Source: Lachnospiraceae bacterium (lineage in GTDB: Bacteria; Bacillota; Clostridia; Lachnospirales; Lachnospiraceae). Taken from it: 47,590 nt of DNA. This document shows, one piece after another, positions 16,403-26,100 of this stretch. Within the stretch, counting starts at the first letter, position 1. Each line of letters opens with the position of its first letter. A program made the translations under genes and the position numbers. The notes under the pieces are model-generated. The model saw only the letters and a list, made by a program, of their open reading frames with translations, ran no database searches and was not told the origin of the DNA. Location: positions 1 to 47,590 of the forward strand of contig SVEN01000019.1 of the NCBI GenBank assembly GCA_015057365.1, written 5' to 3'.

Positions 16403-16431
16403 AGCTTATCACAGAACAGGGGCTTTGTCAA
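16403..16431 (-). promoter_or_regulatory. Promoter of the feoA-feoB unit
   Basis: Minus strand: -35 TTGACA (16426-16431), 17-nt spacer, TGn-extended -10 TAAGCT (16403-16408). Start is predicted near 16396, next to the palindrome. Confidence 0.7.
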
Positions 16432-16463
16432 GCCCTTACTTGAAAATTTTGTCAAAAAACTAA

Positions 16464-16522
16464 CAAAAAAGGAAGCACTTCCGAACCCGGCCCTCTTCCC
16501 CGGTGTCCTTCCTGCTTCCTTT
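16464..16522 (-). terminator. Intrinsic terminator after the alarmone synthetase gene
   Basis: Minus strand: stem AAAGGAAGCA/TGCTTCCTTT (16513-16522 with 16468-16477) encloses a GC-rich inner part and ends in a U run (complement of 16464-16470). It separates the gene from the feo promoter. Confidence 0.75.
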
Positions 16523-16540
16523 GTATCTCCTTAAAACTGC

Positions 16541-17476
16541 CTATTTCATGGTAGCTTTCCGCCCTTTCGGCATGGCAAACAGCTTCTTTTTCGCAACCGT
16601 CGCCTCCATCTCATCATCTACGCGACGAAGCTGTGCCTCATCCAAATCAATGACAACCGCGGGCTTCCCGTCCTGCACCACAGTCTCCTTCACATCGTTT
16701 TCTTCATTCACCATACCGTACAACCTGCGCAGGGACTCGGAAATCAACACGCCCTCTTCTTCCTCGTTGCTGTACTTTTGAATCTCTTCGTTAATCGCCA
16801 TCATCTTACGGTCCAGGAAACCTACCAAATCCGCACATTCCTTCAGCTCTCTGCGGATATTCTCTGGCGCATTGCCTTCGAATTTATAATACATCTTATG
16901 CTCCAGACTTGCCCAAAAGTCCATCGCAATGGTACGAATCTGAATCTCTACCTTCGTATCGATGGTCATATCCGACAAGAAAATCGGCACCGACACAATC
17001 ATATGATAGCTGGTGTAACCGTTCGGTTTCGGATTTGCGATGTAATCCTTAATCTTTAACACCTTTACATCACTCTGTTTCCGAATCAGATCGGAAATCT
17101 TATATATATCCGACGTAAAGGAACAAATAATACGAATCCCGGCTACATCATTGATATAGCGTACAATATTCTCCACAGTCACCGCTCTTCCCTGATGACG
17201 GAGCTTCTTGGCGATGCTCTCCGGAGACTTAATCCGGGCAGAAAGATGCTCAATCGGATTGTACCGATGGGCCATCTGGAACTCCGCATTCAAAATCTCC
17301 AGCTTCGTATTCACTTCCTTTAATGCTGCCGAATAAATCAACTGCATTCGCTTCCACTCATCCAACGACGCCGTCGGCGCCGGCACATATTTACTCAAAG
17401 ACTGACGCTCCGGAGCAACCCGGCTCCCGCTCTCTTCCGTTCTGTTCTCATTATATCTGTTCTCGTTGTCCAACAA
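16541..17476 (-). CDS. Small alarmone synthetase-type GTP pyrophosphokinase (RelA/SpoT domain)
   Basis: A 311-residue protein with only the synthetase domain of the RelA/SpoT family, which makes (p)ppGpp from GTP or GDP and ATP. Motifs: IEHLSARIKSPESI near residue 75, NDVAGIRIICSF near 110, NPKPNGYTSYHMIV near 150 and EIQIRTIAMDFWASLEH near 178; no hydrolase HD domain or TGS domain. It resembles RelQ/YjbM. It is about 100 residues longer than typical RelQ owing to a polar N-terminal stretch and a charged C-terminal tail. The start is a TTG codon with GGAGGT six bases upstream; no ATG fits as well. Monocistronic, with its own terminator. Confidence 0.88.
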   Translation of the reverse strand: MLDNENRYNENRTEESGSRVAPERQSLSKYVPAPTASLDEWKRMQLIYSAALKEVNTKLEILNAEFQMAHRYNPIEHLSARIKSPESIAKKLRHQGRAVTVENIVRYINDVAGIRIICSFTSDIYKISDLIRKQSDVKVLKIKDYIANPKPNGYTSYHMIVSVPIFLSDMTIDTKVEIQIRTIAMDFWASLEHKMYYKFEGNAPENIRRELKECADLVGFLDRKMMAINEEIQKYSNEEEEGVLISESLRRLYGMVNEENDVKETVVQDGKPAVVIDLDEAQLRRVDDEMEATVAKKKLFAMPKGRKATMK

Positions 17477-17562
17477 ACTACCTCCGTAATTATCTTAAAA
17501 ACAATATGTATCGTCCCGCTAATAACGGTATTCTGTACCCCAACACCGGTACTTCTCTCCTA

Positions 17563-17591
17563 TTCTTATCATATCATTAACTTATGAACAA
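17563..17591 (-). promoter_or_regulatory. Candidate promoter of the alarmone synthetase gene
   Basis: Minus strand: -35 TTGTTC (17586-17591), 17-nt spacer, -10 TAAGAA (17563-17568). Moderate match in an AT-rich gap. Confidence 0.4.
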
Positions 17592-17667
17592 ACTTTGAAA
17601 TATTTTATTTTTAATCGAATCTTAATTTTTCTTTTACAATGTGATTATGCGCCGTCTTCGCTTCATA

Positions 17668-17698
17668 CAAAAAGGGCCACGCTTACTTTGCGTGGCCC
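17668..17698 (-). terminator. Intrinsic terminator after the four-module lipoprotein gene
   Basis: Minus strand: GGGCCACGC (from 17690-17698) pairs with GCGTGGCCC (from 17674-17682), then a run of five U. It lies 13 nt after the stop codon. Confidence 0.9.
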
Positions 17699-17711
17699 AA
17701 AATTTGTTTCA

Positions 17712-19886
17712 TTACTGTAATGTAATAGATACATCATCGATATAGAACTCAGCCGTTTCATTCGGGGATTCGAAGTAAACAATCAACTTCTTAACACCCT
17801 CTGGAATGGTATATGTATTGTTGAACTTAATCCACTTACCATCCTGCATCTCGGTACCGGTAACAATCGGTGTATATGTCGTTGTCTCACCGTCATTCTG
17901 CTCTGCCGTCATATTAACCTGCAACGGCGTGGTATACTCATGGTATACCCAATAGGTAACGTCAATGGTTCTGCCTGCCAAATCATACTGTGACAAGTCT
18001 GCCTGTACACCGTGCCAGTTCTGTAAACGTCCCTTTACTGCCATACACATATTACTTTCGTGACCGCCGTATACAAGGGACGGCTGGCTGCTACCACGGC
18101 TCTGGAAATATGCTTCGTTATCCTCGAAATCAAGCTTAATCGGAACGAACGGAATCTTTGCCTGCTCCTCATAATCCGGATTTGCAGCAACGCTGCTCTT
18201 CGGATCGTAACCGATCTTAACCTCATCAATCATAAAGTCTGCGGTATCGGAGCCCGGAAGCTCGAAGTTAATCTGCGGAACCTTTACGTTCGCATATACC
18301 GGAACCGTACCTTCCACATAGGTCCACTTTCCGCTCGGGATACCCTCTACGGCAACTCTCTCCGGCCAGGTAGAAGTACCATCCGGCTTATTTACCTGTA
18401 AGGTCGCCGAGAAATCCATCGGAGAACCTGCTTCATGATATACCCAGAAGGAAATGTAAACTTCCTTACCGATAACATCAAAGGACTTGTTGTCTAAGTT
18501 CGTAAAGTCGATACCGAGACCGTTCCAAGCCTGGGTACGTCCCTTAACTTCGAAACAGGAACCGGAATAACCTCTCTTGTTAATCTCAAGAGTAGCACTT
18601 CCACGCGGTACGAAAATCTGGGACTCAATATCCTTCTCCGCCTTTAAGGAGTGGATGATGGTATACTTGGAAGCATCAATGGTTGCACCGGTATTGCCTC
18701 CCTGATTACCACCCTGATTTCCGCCTTGGTTACCGCCCTGGTTTCCGCCAAGTGCCGGATCCTTGCCGCTAATCACAATGTCATCCAAGGTAAAATCAGC
18801 CGTGCCTTCTGCTTCAAAATAGATAATCACCGTCTCCGCATTCGTCGGAATCGTATAGCTGCCGGAACCTTCTACCCAGTTACCCGGAAGAGCCGACTCC
18901 GTCGTCGTTATGTTATTATATTTCTCGGTTGTGGAACCGACTGCGGTCCACTGCATGGAACAAATGACACGTGCCTTCTGCTTTGCATCGTGCTTAGCAG
19001 CATATTTAACCCAAATCTTGGAGCCCGCCAAACCATGCTCACTAAGGTCAATCTGCACACCGTTCCAATCGGCGGTACGCTCACTTACAGACAGTGCATA
19101 ACTATCCTTGTAACCACCGCTTACCACCTTCGGTACCGCAGTACCTCTGGATACGAACGGATTGGACTGGTCTTCGAAATCAGCAAAAACACCGTCAAAG
19201 TTGCTGGAACCGTAAGACGTATTCGCCGGAATAGAGCTGTACGGGTCATAGGTCAGACGGATATCATCAAAATAGTACGGATCCTTGGAAGAGGACATCT
19301 CGATACTGATATTCGGATTCACCAAATTGGAATATACCGGAATATCACCCTCAATCAGTGTCCAAGTACCGCTCGGAACACGGGTAATGGAAATGGACTC
19401 CGGAGACTCGGTAATACCGTCCGGTCTCTTACCCTGTAATCTGCATACGAAATCTGCCGGAAGGCCGGTCTCCTGGTATACCCAGGCTGCCACGTGCACC
19501 TTCTTACCGGAAACATTCTTCAAATTGCCGTCGGCATCGGTGAAATCAAGGAATACGCAGCTGTTTGCATCCTCACGACCGGATACATAGAAAGAGAACT
19601 CCCCACTGTGTCCTATTTTCTTTACCGATGCGGAACAAATACCACGTACCGAAAAATTCGATACCTGATTGTAATCTTCACCGTCAAGCTCGATGATTTT
19701 TAAATTGTTTGCATCCGGCGCTGTCGTCGGCGTCGGGCCTGTCTGCTCCTCTACTGCCGGTGTCGGTGTATTACGCGGAGCCAGGGTCGGTAAAACATAA
19801 CCCGGATTACTTCCGCCGCACGCTGTCAGAAACAACGTCGCCACCATCAGTAAAGAAAAAGCTCCAAAACTTCTTCTCTTTTTCAT
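17712..19886 (-). CDS. Surface lipoprotein with four carbohydrate-binding-like modules
   Basis: A 724-residue lipoprotein (lipobox LTAC, Cys23) with a TP-rich linker at about 33-58. It then has four beta-sandwich-like repeats, at about 62-216, 232-376, 405-565 and 585-724. Modules share features of CBM4/9/22-type folds: a DFED or DFTD opening, SRGS or FVPRGSA, GR(T/L)QxWNG/HG, and an ending such as FxIDDV or DFTLDDIVI. A (Gly-Gly-Asn-Gln) linker at about 380-400 divides the protein into two pairs. There is no catalytic domain. A glycan-binding or capture role on the cell surface is inferred. It has its own promoter and terminator. Confidence 0.8.
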   Translation of the reverse strand: MKKRRSFGAFSLLMVATLFLTACGGSNPGYVLPTLAPRNTPTPAVEEQTGPTPTTAPDANNLKIIELDGEDYNQVSNFSVRGICSASVKKIGHSGEFSFYVSGREDANSCVFLDFTDADGNLKNVSGKKVHVAAWVYQETGLPADFVCRLQGKRPDGITESPESISITRVPSGTWTLIEGDIPVYSNLVNPNISIEMSSSKDPYYFDDIRLTYDPYSSIPANTSYGSSNFDGVFADFEDQSNPFVSRGTAVPKVVSGGYKDSYALSVSERTADWNGVQIDLSEHGLAGSKIWVKYAAKHDAKQKARVICSMQWTAVGSTTEKYNNITTTESALPGNWVEGSGSYTIPTNAETVIIYFEAEGTADFTLDDIVISGKDPALGGNQGGNQGGNQGGNQGGNTGATIDASKYTIIHSLKAEKDIESQIFVPRGSATLEINKRGYSGSCFEVKGRTQAWNGLGIDFTNLDNKSFDVIGKEVYISFWVYHEAGSPMDFSATLQVNKPDGTSTWPERVAVEGIPSGKWTYVEGTVPVYANVKVPQINFELPGSDTADFMIDEVKIGYDPKSSVAANPDYEEQAKIPFVPIKLDFEDNEAYFQSRGSSQPSLVYGGHESNMCMAVKGRLQNWHGVQADLSQYDLAGRTIDVTYWVYHEYTTPLQVNMTAEQNDGETTTYTPIVTGTEMQDGKWIKFNNTYTIPEGVKKLIVYFESPNETAEFYIDDVSITLQ
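18695..18752 (-). repeat. Tandem 12-bp coding repeat for a GGNQ linker
   Basis: Five near-copies of a 12-bp unit encode a Gly-Gly-Asn-Gln repeat inside the lipoprotein gene, joining module pairs. Third-position differences show the copies are not freshly duplicated, though length change by slippage is possible. Confidence 0.85.
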
Positions 19887-19960
19887 TGGAAAAACCTCCT
19901 CTACTTATATAGATTAAGGCAACTAATTAGTATAAAGTAAATAAAATTCCCTCTACTACT

Positions 19961-19989
19961 ATTTTAGCAACTTTATCCCGAATCGTCAA
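19961..19989 (-). promoter_or_regulatory. Promoter of the four-module lipoprotein gene
   Basis: Minus strand: -35 TTGACG (19984-19989), 17-nt spacer, -10 TAAAAT (19961-19966). Strong match about 75 nt before the ATG. It lies 30 nt after the radical SAM gene stop. Confidence 0.8.
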
Positions 19990-20019
19990 TAGATTCTTCA
20001 CTATCTGACAACGATTTTA

Positions 20020-20964
20020 TCATTTTTTCTCCCTTTTCGGCCCAAAATTGTCAGACAACTGTTCCTCAAAATCCGGAATAAAACTTTCCTCCGCTGTTTC
20101 CCCCTCCTGAAAGAATCCATGCCCGATTCCCAGCTCTAATGCAAACTCTACAACCTCCTCATATTCTGCCTCCGTAACGCGTCTGCAAAGCTCCGGAAAA
20201 CCCTCCGCATGAGGAAGCGGTGTATACTGATTCATAATACTGACCGCCACGGTATCCCCGTAGGTATCGTATAAATAACGCAGTACCTGCTTTGCTTCTT
20301 CTGTTCTGCCCGGTAACAGAAGATGACGTACAATTACTCCCCGGCGCATCAGCGCTCCGTCGGGATATTCGGTGGCATTTTTCCACACCCTGTCGTCCTT
20401 TTCATATTCCGCAGTGCCCACCTGCCGCACCATTTCCGCAATGGCGGCCTTCGCCGTCTCCGGATAATCCGGTGCATGAGAATATTTTCTTGCGGCAGCT
20501 TCATCCGGATACTTAAAATCCGCCAGATAAATGTCTGCCAGCCCCTCCATACCCCGGAGCGCCTCTGCGCTCTCATAGGACGAGGTATTATACACCACCG
20601 GCACAAAAAGCCGTGCCATACGAAGTGCTTCCGCTATTTGCGGAATATAATGACTGGGAGTCACCAGATTAATATTGTGGCAGCCCTGCTCCTGCAAGGA
20701 GCAAAACGCCTCCGCCAGCTGTGCAACCGACAACCGTCTGCCGGCCTTTCCCGCCGCGATTTTATGGTTCTGGCAATACACACACCGCAAATTACACCCG
20801 GAGAAAAACACCGTGCCGGAGCCTTTTTCCCCGGAAATACACGGCTCCTCCCAATAATGCGGAGCCACTCTTGCCACATAGACTTCCGAACTCATACCGC
20901 AAAATCCGTACTCTCCTCGGTTGCGGTCCGCCGGACACCGTCGCGGACAAAGTGTACATCCCAT
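20020..20964 (-). CDS. Radical SAM protein, PflX/PflA-like (COG1313 type)
   Basis: A 314-residue radical SAM enzyme. The cluster motif C57-x3-C61-x2-C64 (GCNLRCVYCQN) is clear. Extra Cys at 3, 6, 10 and 22 (CTLCPRRCP and GFCG) match the N-terminus of PflX-type proteins, which resemble pyruvate formate-lyase activases. The substrate is unknown. It begins 22 nt after the histidine kinase gene with AGGAG upstream, so it may be the third gene of that unit. No glycyl radical enzyme is nearby. Confidence 0.85.
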   Translation of the reverse strand: MGCTLCPRRCPADRNRGEYGFCGMSSEVYVARVAPHYWEEPCISGEKGSGTVFFSGCNLRCVYCQNHKIAAGKAGRRLSVAQLAEAFCSLQEQGCHNINLVTPSHYIPQIAEALRMARLFVPVVYNTSSYESAEALRGMEGLADIYLADFKYPDEAAARKYSHAPDYPETAKAAIAEMVRQVGTAEYEKDDRVWKNATEYPDGALMRRGVIVRHLLLPGRTEEAKQVLRYLYDTYGDTVAVSIMNQYTPLPHAEGFPELCRRVTEAEYEEVVEFALELGIGHGFFQEGETAEESFIPDFEEQLSDNFGPKREKK

Positions 20965-20986
20965 ACTGCTCTCCTGCCTTTCCTTC

Positions 20987-22351
20987 TCAACCTCCCCTTT
21001 GTCTCGGAAGCATTATACAAAAGGAGCTTCCCTTCGTATACTGGGTCCGGATGGTGATTTTCCCGGCGTGACCGTCCACAATCAGCCGTGCGATGGAAAG
21101 CCCCAGTCCGTGACCGTCTATATTTTTTCCGCGCACCGTATCCGCCCGGAAAAAGCGGGTAAAAATCCCCTCCAGCTCTTCCTTCTTCATACCAATGCCC
21201 GTATCCTCCACCATAATTTCACATGCTCCGTTCTTATTTCTGCAAAAAACGGAAATCCGGTCACCCTTTCCGGTATATTTCACCGCATTATCCACAAACA
21301 CGCGAAGTGCCTGCTTTAGCATCTGACGATCTCCGTATACGGAAACCGATTCACAGACCGGACACTCAAACTGCCGCTCCTCCGTCATATAGCTGAACTC
21401 TTTCTCCAGCTCCCGCACCACCTCAGCCATATCAAAACGGGCCTTTGCAAAGGGTAGCTTTTTTCTCTCATGCCGGGATAAAAACAACAGCTTATCCACC
21501 AAATCCTGCATAGACTTCGCCTCGGACTCGATGGCCTCCACGGACTCCGCCAATACCTCCGGATCCTCCGCGCCCCATCGGCGCAGCATGGAGGAATATC
21601 CTTGCAAAACCGTAATCGGCGTACGAAGCTCATGAGACGCCTCCGAAACAAACTGCTTCTGGGACTCATAGGACATCTCCATCCGGTCCAGCATCCGGTT
21701 AATTCCCTCTGCCAGCTCCCGCAATTCTTTCTCCGTTGCCTCCGGGTCCAGCCGGTTACTGTGAAGATTCTGCAGTGTCATCCGATTGACCCGGTCCGAC
21801 ATCTTGGATGCCGAAAGCAGGGTGGTCTTCACAATCAGATATACTGCTGTTGCGGCAAGCGCGGCAACTACCGAATACCATAGCCCGAACCATACCAGTT
21901 GTCCGGTGATTTCCTTCCAATCCTCCGAGCAATCGAATATAAATTCCGCCCCGCAGGTTGCATCATACACCACAATCGAGGTCCGATACCGGCCGAGCAG
22001 TACCCGTTCTCCTCCCCTTTCCGGAAACGCCCAGGCTCCGAGAAAGAAATATTCCCTCGGCTCTCCTACACAGTAGATCTCTTTCCCGGTATCTATCGCA
22101 CGCAGTCGAAAGGTACCGCCTTGTTCCTGCAGAAACGTATCATCCTGCTGTTCCGCTAAAAAGGCAGCAAGAAACCTCTCTCCGGTCTCTTCAAACGCCT
22201 TACGGACGCCTCGTAATCGTATTCCTCCGAACACCAGTATTAAGACCACTCCCATACACAAAAATACCGCTGCCGTCATACGAGCAATACGCCCTGCAAA
22301 AGACCCGACGCCCGATTGCTTTATATTTGTTTTCCTAGTCTTCCTTCTCAT
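20987..22351 (-). CDS. Membrane sensor histidine kinase
   Basis: A 454-residue two-component sensor. A membrane helix at about 25-46 and another at about 150-175 flank an extracellular domain of about 100 residues; then HAMP-like region, dimerisation domain with phospho-His in SEASHELRTP near 240, and ATPase boxes N (FVDNAVKYT), G1 (VEDTGIGM), F (IFTRFFRAD) and G2 (GHGLGLSIA). It overlaps the response regulator gene by 17 nt, showing translational coupling. The signal sensed is unknown. Confidence 0.93.
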   Translation of the reverse strand: MRRKTRKTNIKQSGVGSFAGRIARMTAAVFLCMGVVLILVFGGIRLRGVRKAFEETGERFLAAFLAEQQDDTFLQEQGGTFRLRAIDTGKEIYCVGEPREYFFLGAWAFPERGGERVLLGRYRTSIVVYDATCGAEFIFDCSEDWKEITGQLVWFGLWYSVVAALAATAVYLIVKTTLLSASKMSDRVNRMTLQNLHSNRLDPEATEKELRELAEGINRMLDRMEMSYESQKQFVSEASHELRTPITVLQGYSSMLRRWGAEDPEVLAESVEAIESEAKSMQDLVDKLLFLSRHERKKLPFAKARFDMAEVVRELEKEFSYMTEERQFECPVCESVSVYGDRQMLKQALRVFVDNAVKYTGKGDRISVFCRNKNGACEIMVEDTGIGMKKEELEGIFTRFFRADTVRGKNIDGHGLGLSIARLIVDGHAGKITIRTQYTKGSSFCIMLPRQRGG

Positions 22352-23021
22352 CTCTGATCAGATACCCCACTCCCCGCACTGTTTCCAGCAACCGGATTCC
22401 GTACGGTTCCTCAATCTTCTGACGAAGATACCGAACATACACATCCACCACATTGGTATCTCCCGCATAGTCATAATCCCAGACAGCAGACAACAACTCA
22501 TCTCTGGCCACCGCCCGGTTCTTATTTCTTAACAAATACACCAATAAATCAAATTCTTTTTTTGTCAGGGAAACCGGACCGCCCCGGAAACTGACCCGTC
22601 TCGCTGCCGCATCTACCGTCAAATCTCCATACGAAAGCATTTGCTCTGCCGGAGACTTTCTTCCCCTCGGTTTCAATACCGCACGGATTCTCGCCAGCAG
22701 TTCCTCTATGGCAAAAGGCTTCGTCATATAGTCATTTGCTCCCAAATCCAAGCCGGCCACCTTATCCGTTACGTCACCCTTTGCCGTCAAAATGATAACC
22801 GGCACCTCCGACTCCTGACGGATACGTCTGCAGACCTCCATGCCGGACAATTCCGGTAACATGATATCCAACAAGACCAAATCCACATCCGACAAAAGAG
22901 CCTTTGCAAGACCGGTTCTACCGTCACTCGCCGTTTCCGTCTCATAGCCCTCGTGGCGTAGCTCCAACTCCACAAACCGTGCGATTTTGTTATCATCTTC
23001 CACAATCAGTATCTTTGCCAT
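22335..23021 (-). CDS. OmpR/PhoB family response regulator
   Basis: A 228-residue regulator with a receiver domain (ILIVEDDNK start; phospho-acceptor Asp in LVLLDIMLPE near 52; Lys in MTKPF near 102) and a winged-helix DNA-binding domain (SLTKKEFDLLVYLL, VDVYVRYLRQKIE, VRGVGYLI). An upstream ATG two codons earlier is only one base from AGGAG. The ATG at 23021, with about 7 bases of spacing, is the better start. It directly follows the terminator of the pilus operon; no clear promoter is seen before it, so readthrough or a hidden promoter may drive it. Confidence 0.93.
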   Translation of the reverse strand: MAKILIVEDDNKIARFVELELRHEGYETETASDGRTGLAKALLSDVDLVLLDIMLPELSGMEVCRRIRQESEVPVIILTAKGDVTDKVAGLDLGANDYMTKPFAIEELLARIRAVLKPRGRKSPAEQMLSYGDLTVDAAARRVSFRGGPVSLTKKEFDLLVYLLRNKNRAVARDELLSAVWDYDYAGDTNVVDVYVRYLRQKIEEPYGIRLLETVRGVGYLIRDEKED

Positions 23022-23044
23022 ACCCATACTCCTATTTCACTAAG

Positions 23045-23083
23045 GGAAAAACGAGTCCGCCGCAGATTGTGTGCGGCGGACTC
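23045..23083 (-). terminator. Intrinsic terminator at the end of the type IV pilus operon
   Basis: Minus strand: an 11-bp GC-rich stem, GAGTCCGCCGC (from 23073-23083) with GCGGCGGACTC (from 23053-23063), followed by a U run (complement of 23045-23050). It lies after the DUF5057-type gene and before the response regulator. Confidence 0.9.
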
Positions 23084-23115
23084 CTTCTGTCGCTTATATT
23101 TTTTGTAATAAGTAA

Positions 23116-26100
23116 TTAGTCTAAGTCGAACAAGCCACGCGGGATGATGTTGACATAGGTATTTCCCGGAGGTGCCGGTACCCATAAGGAACCGACCTTA
23201 TAGGTTTTTTCGATTTCCACCTTTATCTTTGTGGTAGTTACCGCTGTCTTTCCATCCACAGTCTCCAGCTTCATCGGCACATCTACATAATAGATATTGC
23301 CGGCTCCGGCCAATAACTTCGTACTTGACGTTTTTCCGTCCATAAACACTCCGTCAGACTTTCTGAAAACCGCAAGAGGTGTCGGGTCCGTAGCGCCGTC
23401 TAAATAAAACTTCAGAACATACTTGGATGCTCCTACCGTACCACCGTCGTCAATATAGAACTCTACACGCTTGGACGTTGCAGTTACCTCTTCACCCAAA
23501 TTATAACCGGCGTCTGCATTGGATTCATCTACTGCCGTTTGTTTACGATAGGAAGAGAGCGCACCCATCTCTTCGCCACCGAGTAACGCTTCGCTATTTG
23601 CGGAATCCACGTCTACACAAAGGAAATATTCTCCTCCGGTTACATTCTTGGTAGCGTCATTATTCGCTACTACAATCTTTGTGGACCTTCCCGCCGCACG
23701 GTATGCCGCAACGAACGTATTGATAAACAGCTTTATCTCATAGTCTGTCATCTCGGTATTATGACCCATACCGGAATAAGTAACATTGCCGTAGTTATAA
23801 ATGTAATAATTATTGCGCACATCGTTGGAGGTAGAATTATAAAAGCTCTTAATCTTATCTACATCATTCGGATGCTCATAAATATCGGCTCCCGTGAGAC
23901 AGTACCATACGGTTACCTCTTCATTCTCCATATCCAGCTGATAATACTGCGGATGGGTCTTTGCGATTTCGATAGTATCCGGAATCTTATACGGATAATT
24001 GGTAATCGCACCTGTGTTAACCTTGGAAATCTTCTTTGTCAACAAGTTACTTGTCAAGCGCAAGTAACGGTAAATATGACCGTTGGTCAGTCCCTGCGTC
24101 AGAGCATAGCCACCGTCATCAGAGCCGAGAGTATCGGAAACCTCTGCTCCGGTACCGTCTCTTAATAACAGTTTTCCGATGGCACTTTCATACGCTGTCG
24201 CCACATACGGATAATCCGCACGCTTTTCTCCGGAAGCCAGCACTTCTGCTGCCTTATAGGTACTTACATCATAACGGTCCATGCCGTAGCGATCACGGAA
24301 ACGTTTTGTTATCTCTTTACCCCAGCTGGCATCATCATCTGTACCGATCATGGAAGATGCATCGTGGGTATACAATACCGCCTTCCCGGCCTCCATAAAG
24401 CCTTCCAGTGCATTCAGTACAGCTTCCTCCGTTACACCCTTATAACAATCGCCGAAACCGAGAATAACCATCTCATAATTATCCTTCAGGTAGTCCGGAT
24501 TACCGCTTTCTGGATCGGTTAACAAAGGTACTAACTGGTCCTCTGTCATACGATAAAAGGTAAGATCAAGACCGTTAATGTCTCTGGTCCATACCCAGAA
24601 CTTCTTCTTTACGGTATTCGCCTGGGCTTCCGTCATAGTTTCCGGAAATTCTCCATCCTGCGGAAGCTCCAAGGTATTACCCGGTGTCATAATTTGCAAA
24701 ATACGCAAGGATTCCTTTGTACCTTCCTTAATAGCAGACAAACCGGTCAAGGATGCATGAACAATACGATCCTTCACCTCCGGTGCCGTACCGGCATAAA
24801 AATCACTTGTATTTACCAAATCCAACTTCCAGGCAACGGAACCGTTTCGGTCCTCTACTGCTCTTGAAACAACACAATTCCATCCGGCATATACAATATT
24901 ACTTCCGTCGCCTCCGTGACCGTCCTGTCTGACACTTACACCGGACATTCTTTCATCCTCGGTAAATACACCGTCTCCGTTATTATCAATATAAAGCTCT
25001 ACCTGATACTTCGTTCCTGCCGGAGCGTTCAGCTTAAACCTAAAGTTTAAGTTCTCACCGGAAAGGTACTTGTTCGCTTCGGACGCATCTTCGTCATACA
25101 GTCTCGGTGTGGTTACATCCGTCAGGAATACACGACGGGTTTTTACCAGACCGTGACGCAATGCATTTTCGGTTGCCACACGGGTGGATGTCTTACTTAA
25201 CGCATACTCATAAATCGGAGTCGTTGCATACGTGTCCGCAAAATGATATACATTGGAGTTGCGGTCGATGTTATCATTTATTGCCGTTGCATTCTCATTG
25301 GTATAGAATCCGGTTCCGAATAATACCGGACCTCCCGCCTGAATAAAGTCAATCAACTGCTGCTCCGCAAGCTTCGTTAAATCGTTACCGGACAACGGAA
25401 AATACTGTTCCGCGGTATCCGCAACCGGATCAAACCAACCGCGCATTGCCTGGGTATCTGTCTGAATCACCGGACCGGAATGTGCATACACAAAATCCGT
25501 ACCGGAGAAATCCATACACCAGTTATCCGATAAAGTATTCACACCGATATAAATCAAATCATACTCACTGGTACACTCCACATGCTTACCGATAAACTCA
25601 GAGGTGGACATGCGGTCTACGGTAACATTACCGGTGGTATTGGCATAGTTGGCAATAAATGCTCTCCAGAATGCATCATTTGTCACTGTACCGGAGGTGG
25701 TGCCTCCCTTATACTTCGCAACCGGTTGAAGCTCCAATACCTTGTAATCGTAATTATTTCTGGCACCCGGGCCGTTCTCCAGACCGTTTAACAGATAGTA
25801 CAATACCTCTGCCGTGGATAAATCCGTCTCCGGCTGAGGGTCCTGAATGCTTTCAAAATACTCGTATACCTCTCTGCCGTACTGGTCATTATCCACACCA
25901 CAATCGCTCATAAATCCGGTAGTAAGATAGGTACTACCGTCGAAAATATGAATACCGTTACGTACCATATTCTGCGCGTCACCGGAATTATAGTGGAACA
26001 TCGGACCACCACCGTTGTTCATTATTCCAAGTACATCCAAAATAGCCACGTTGGCTGCATCATCCAAAGAAGTCTTATTCGGAAGTATACCGGATTTCCA

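Noticed and set aside
18695..18752. CRISPR-like array
   Set aside because: Short in-frame coding repeat for a GGNQ linker, with no spacers and no cas genes.
18651..19439. 262-codon plus-strand frame opposite the four-module lipoprotein
   Set aside because: Antisense shadow with no recognisable domain; the minus-strand gene has signal peptide, modules, promoter and terminator.
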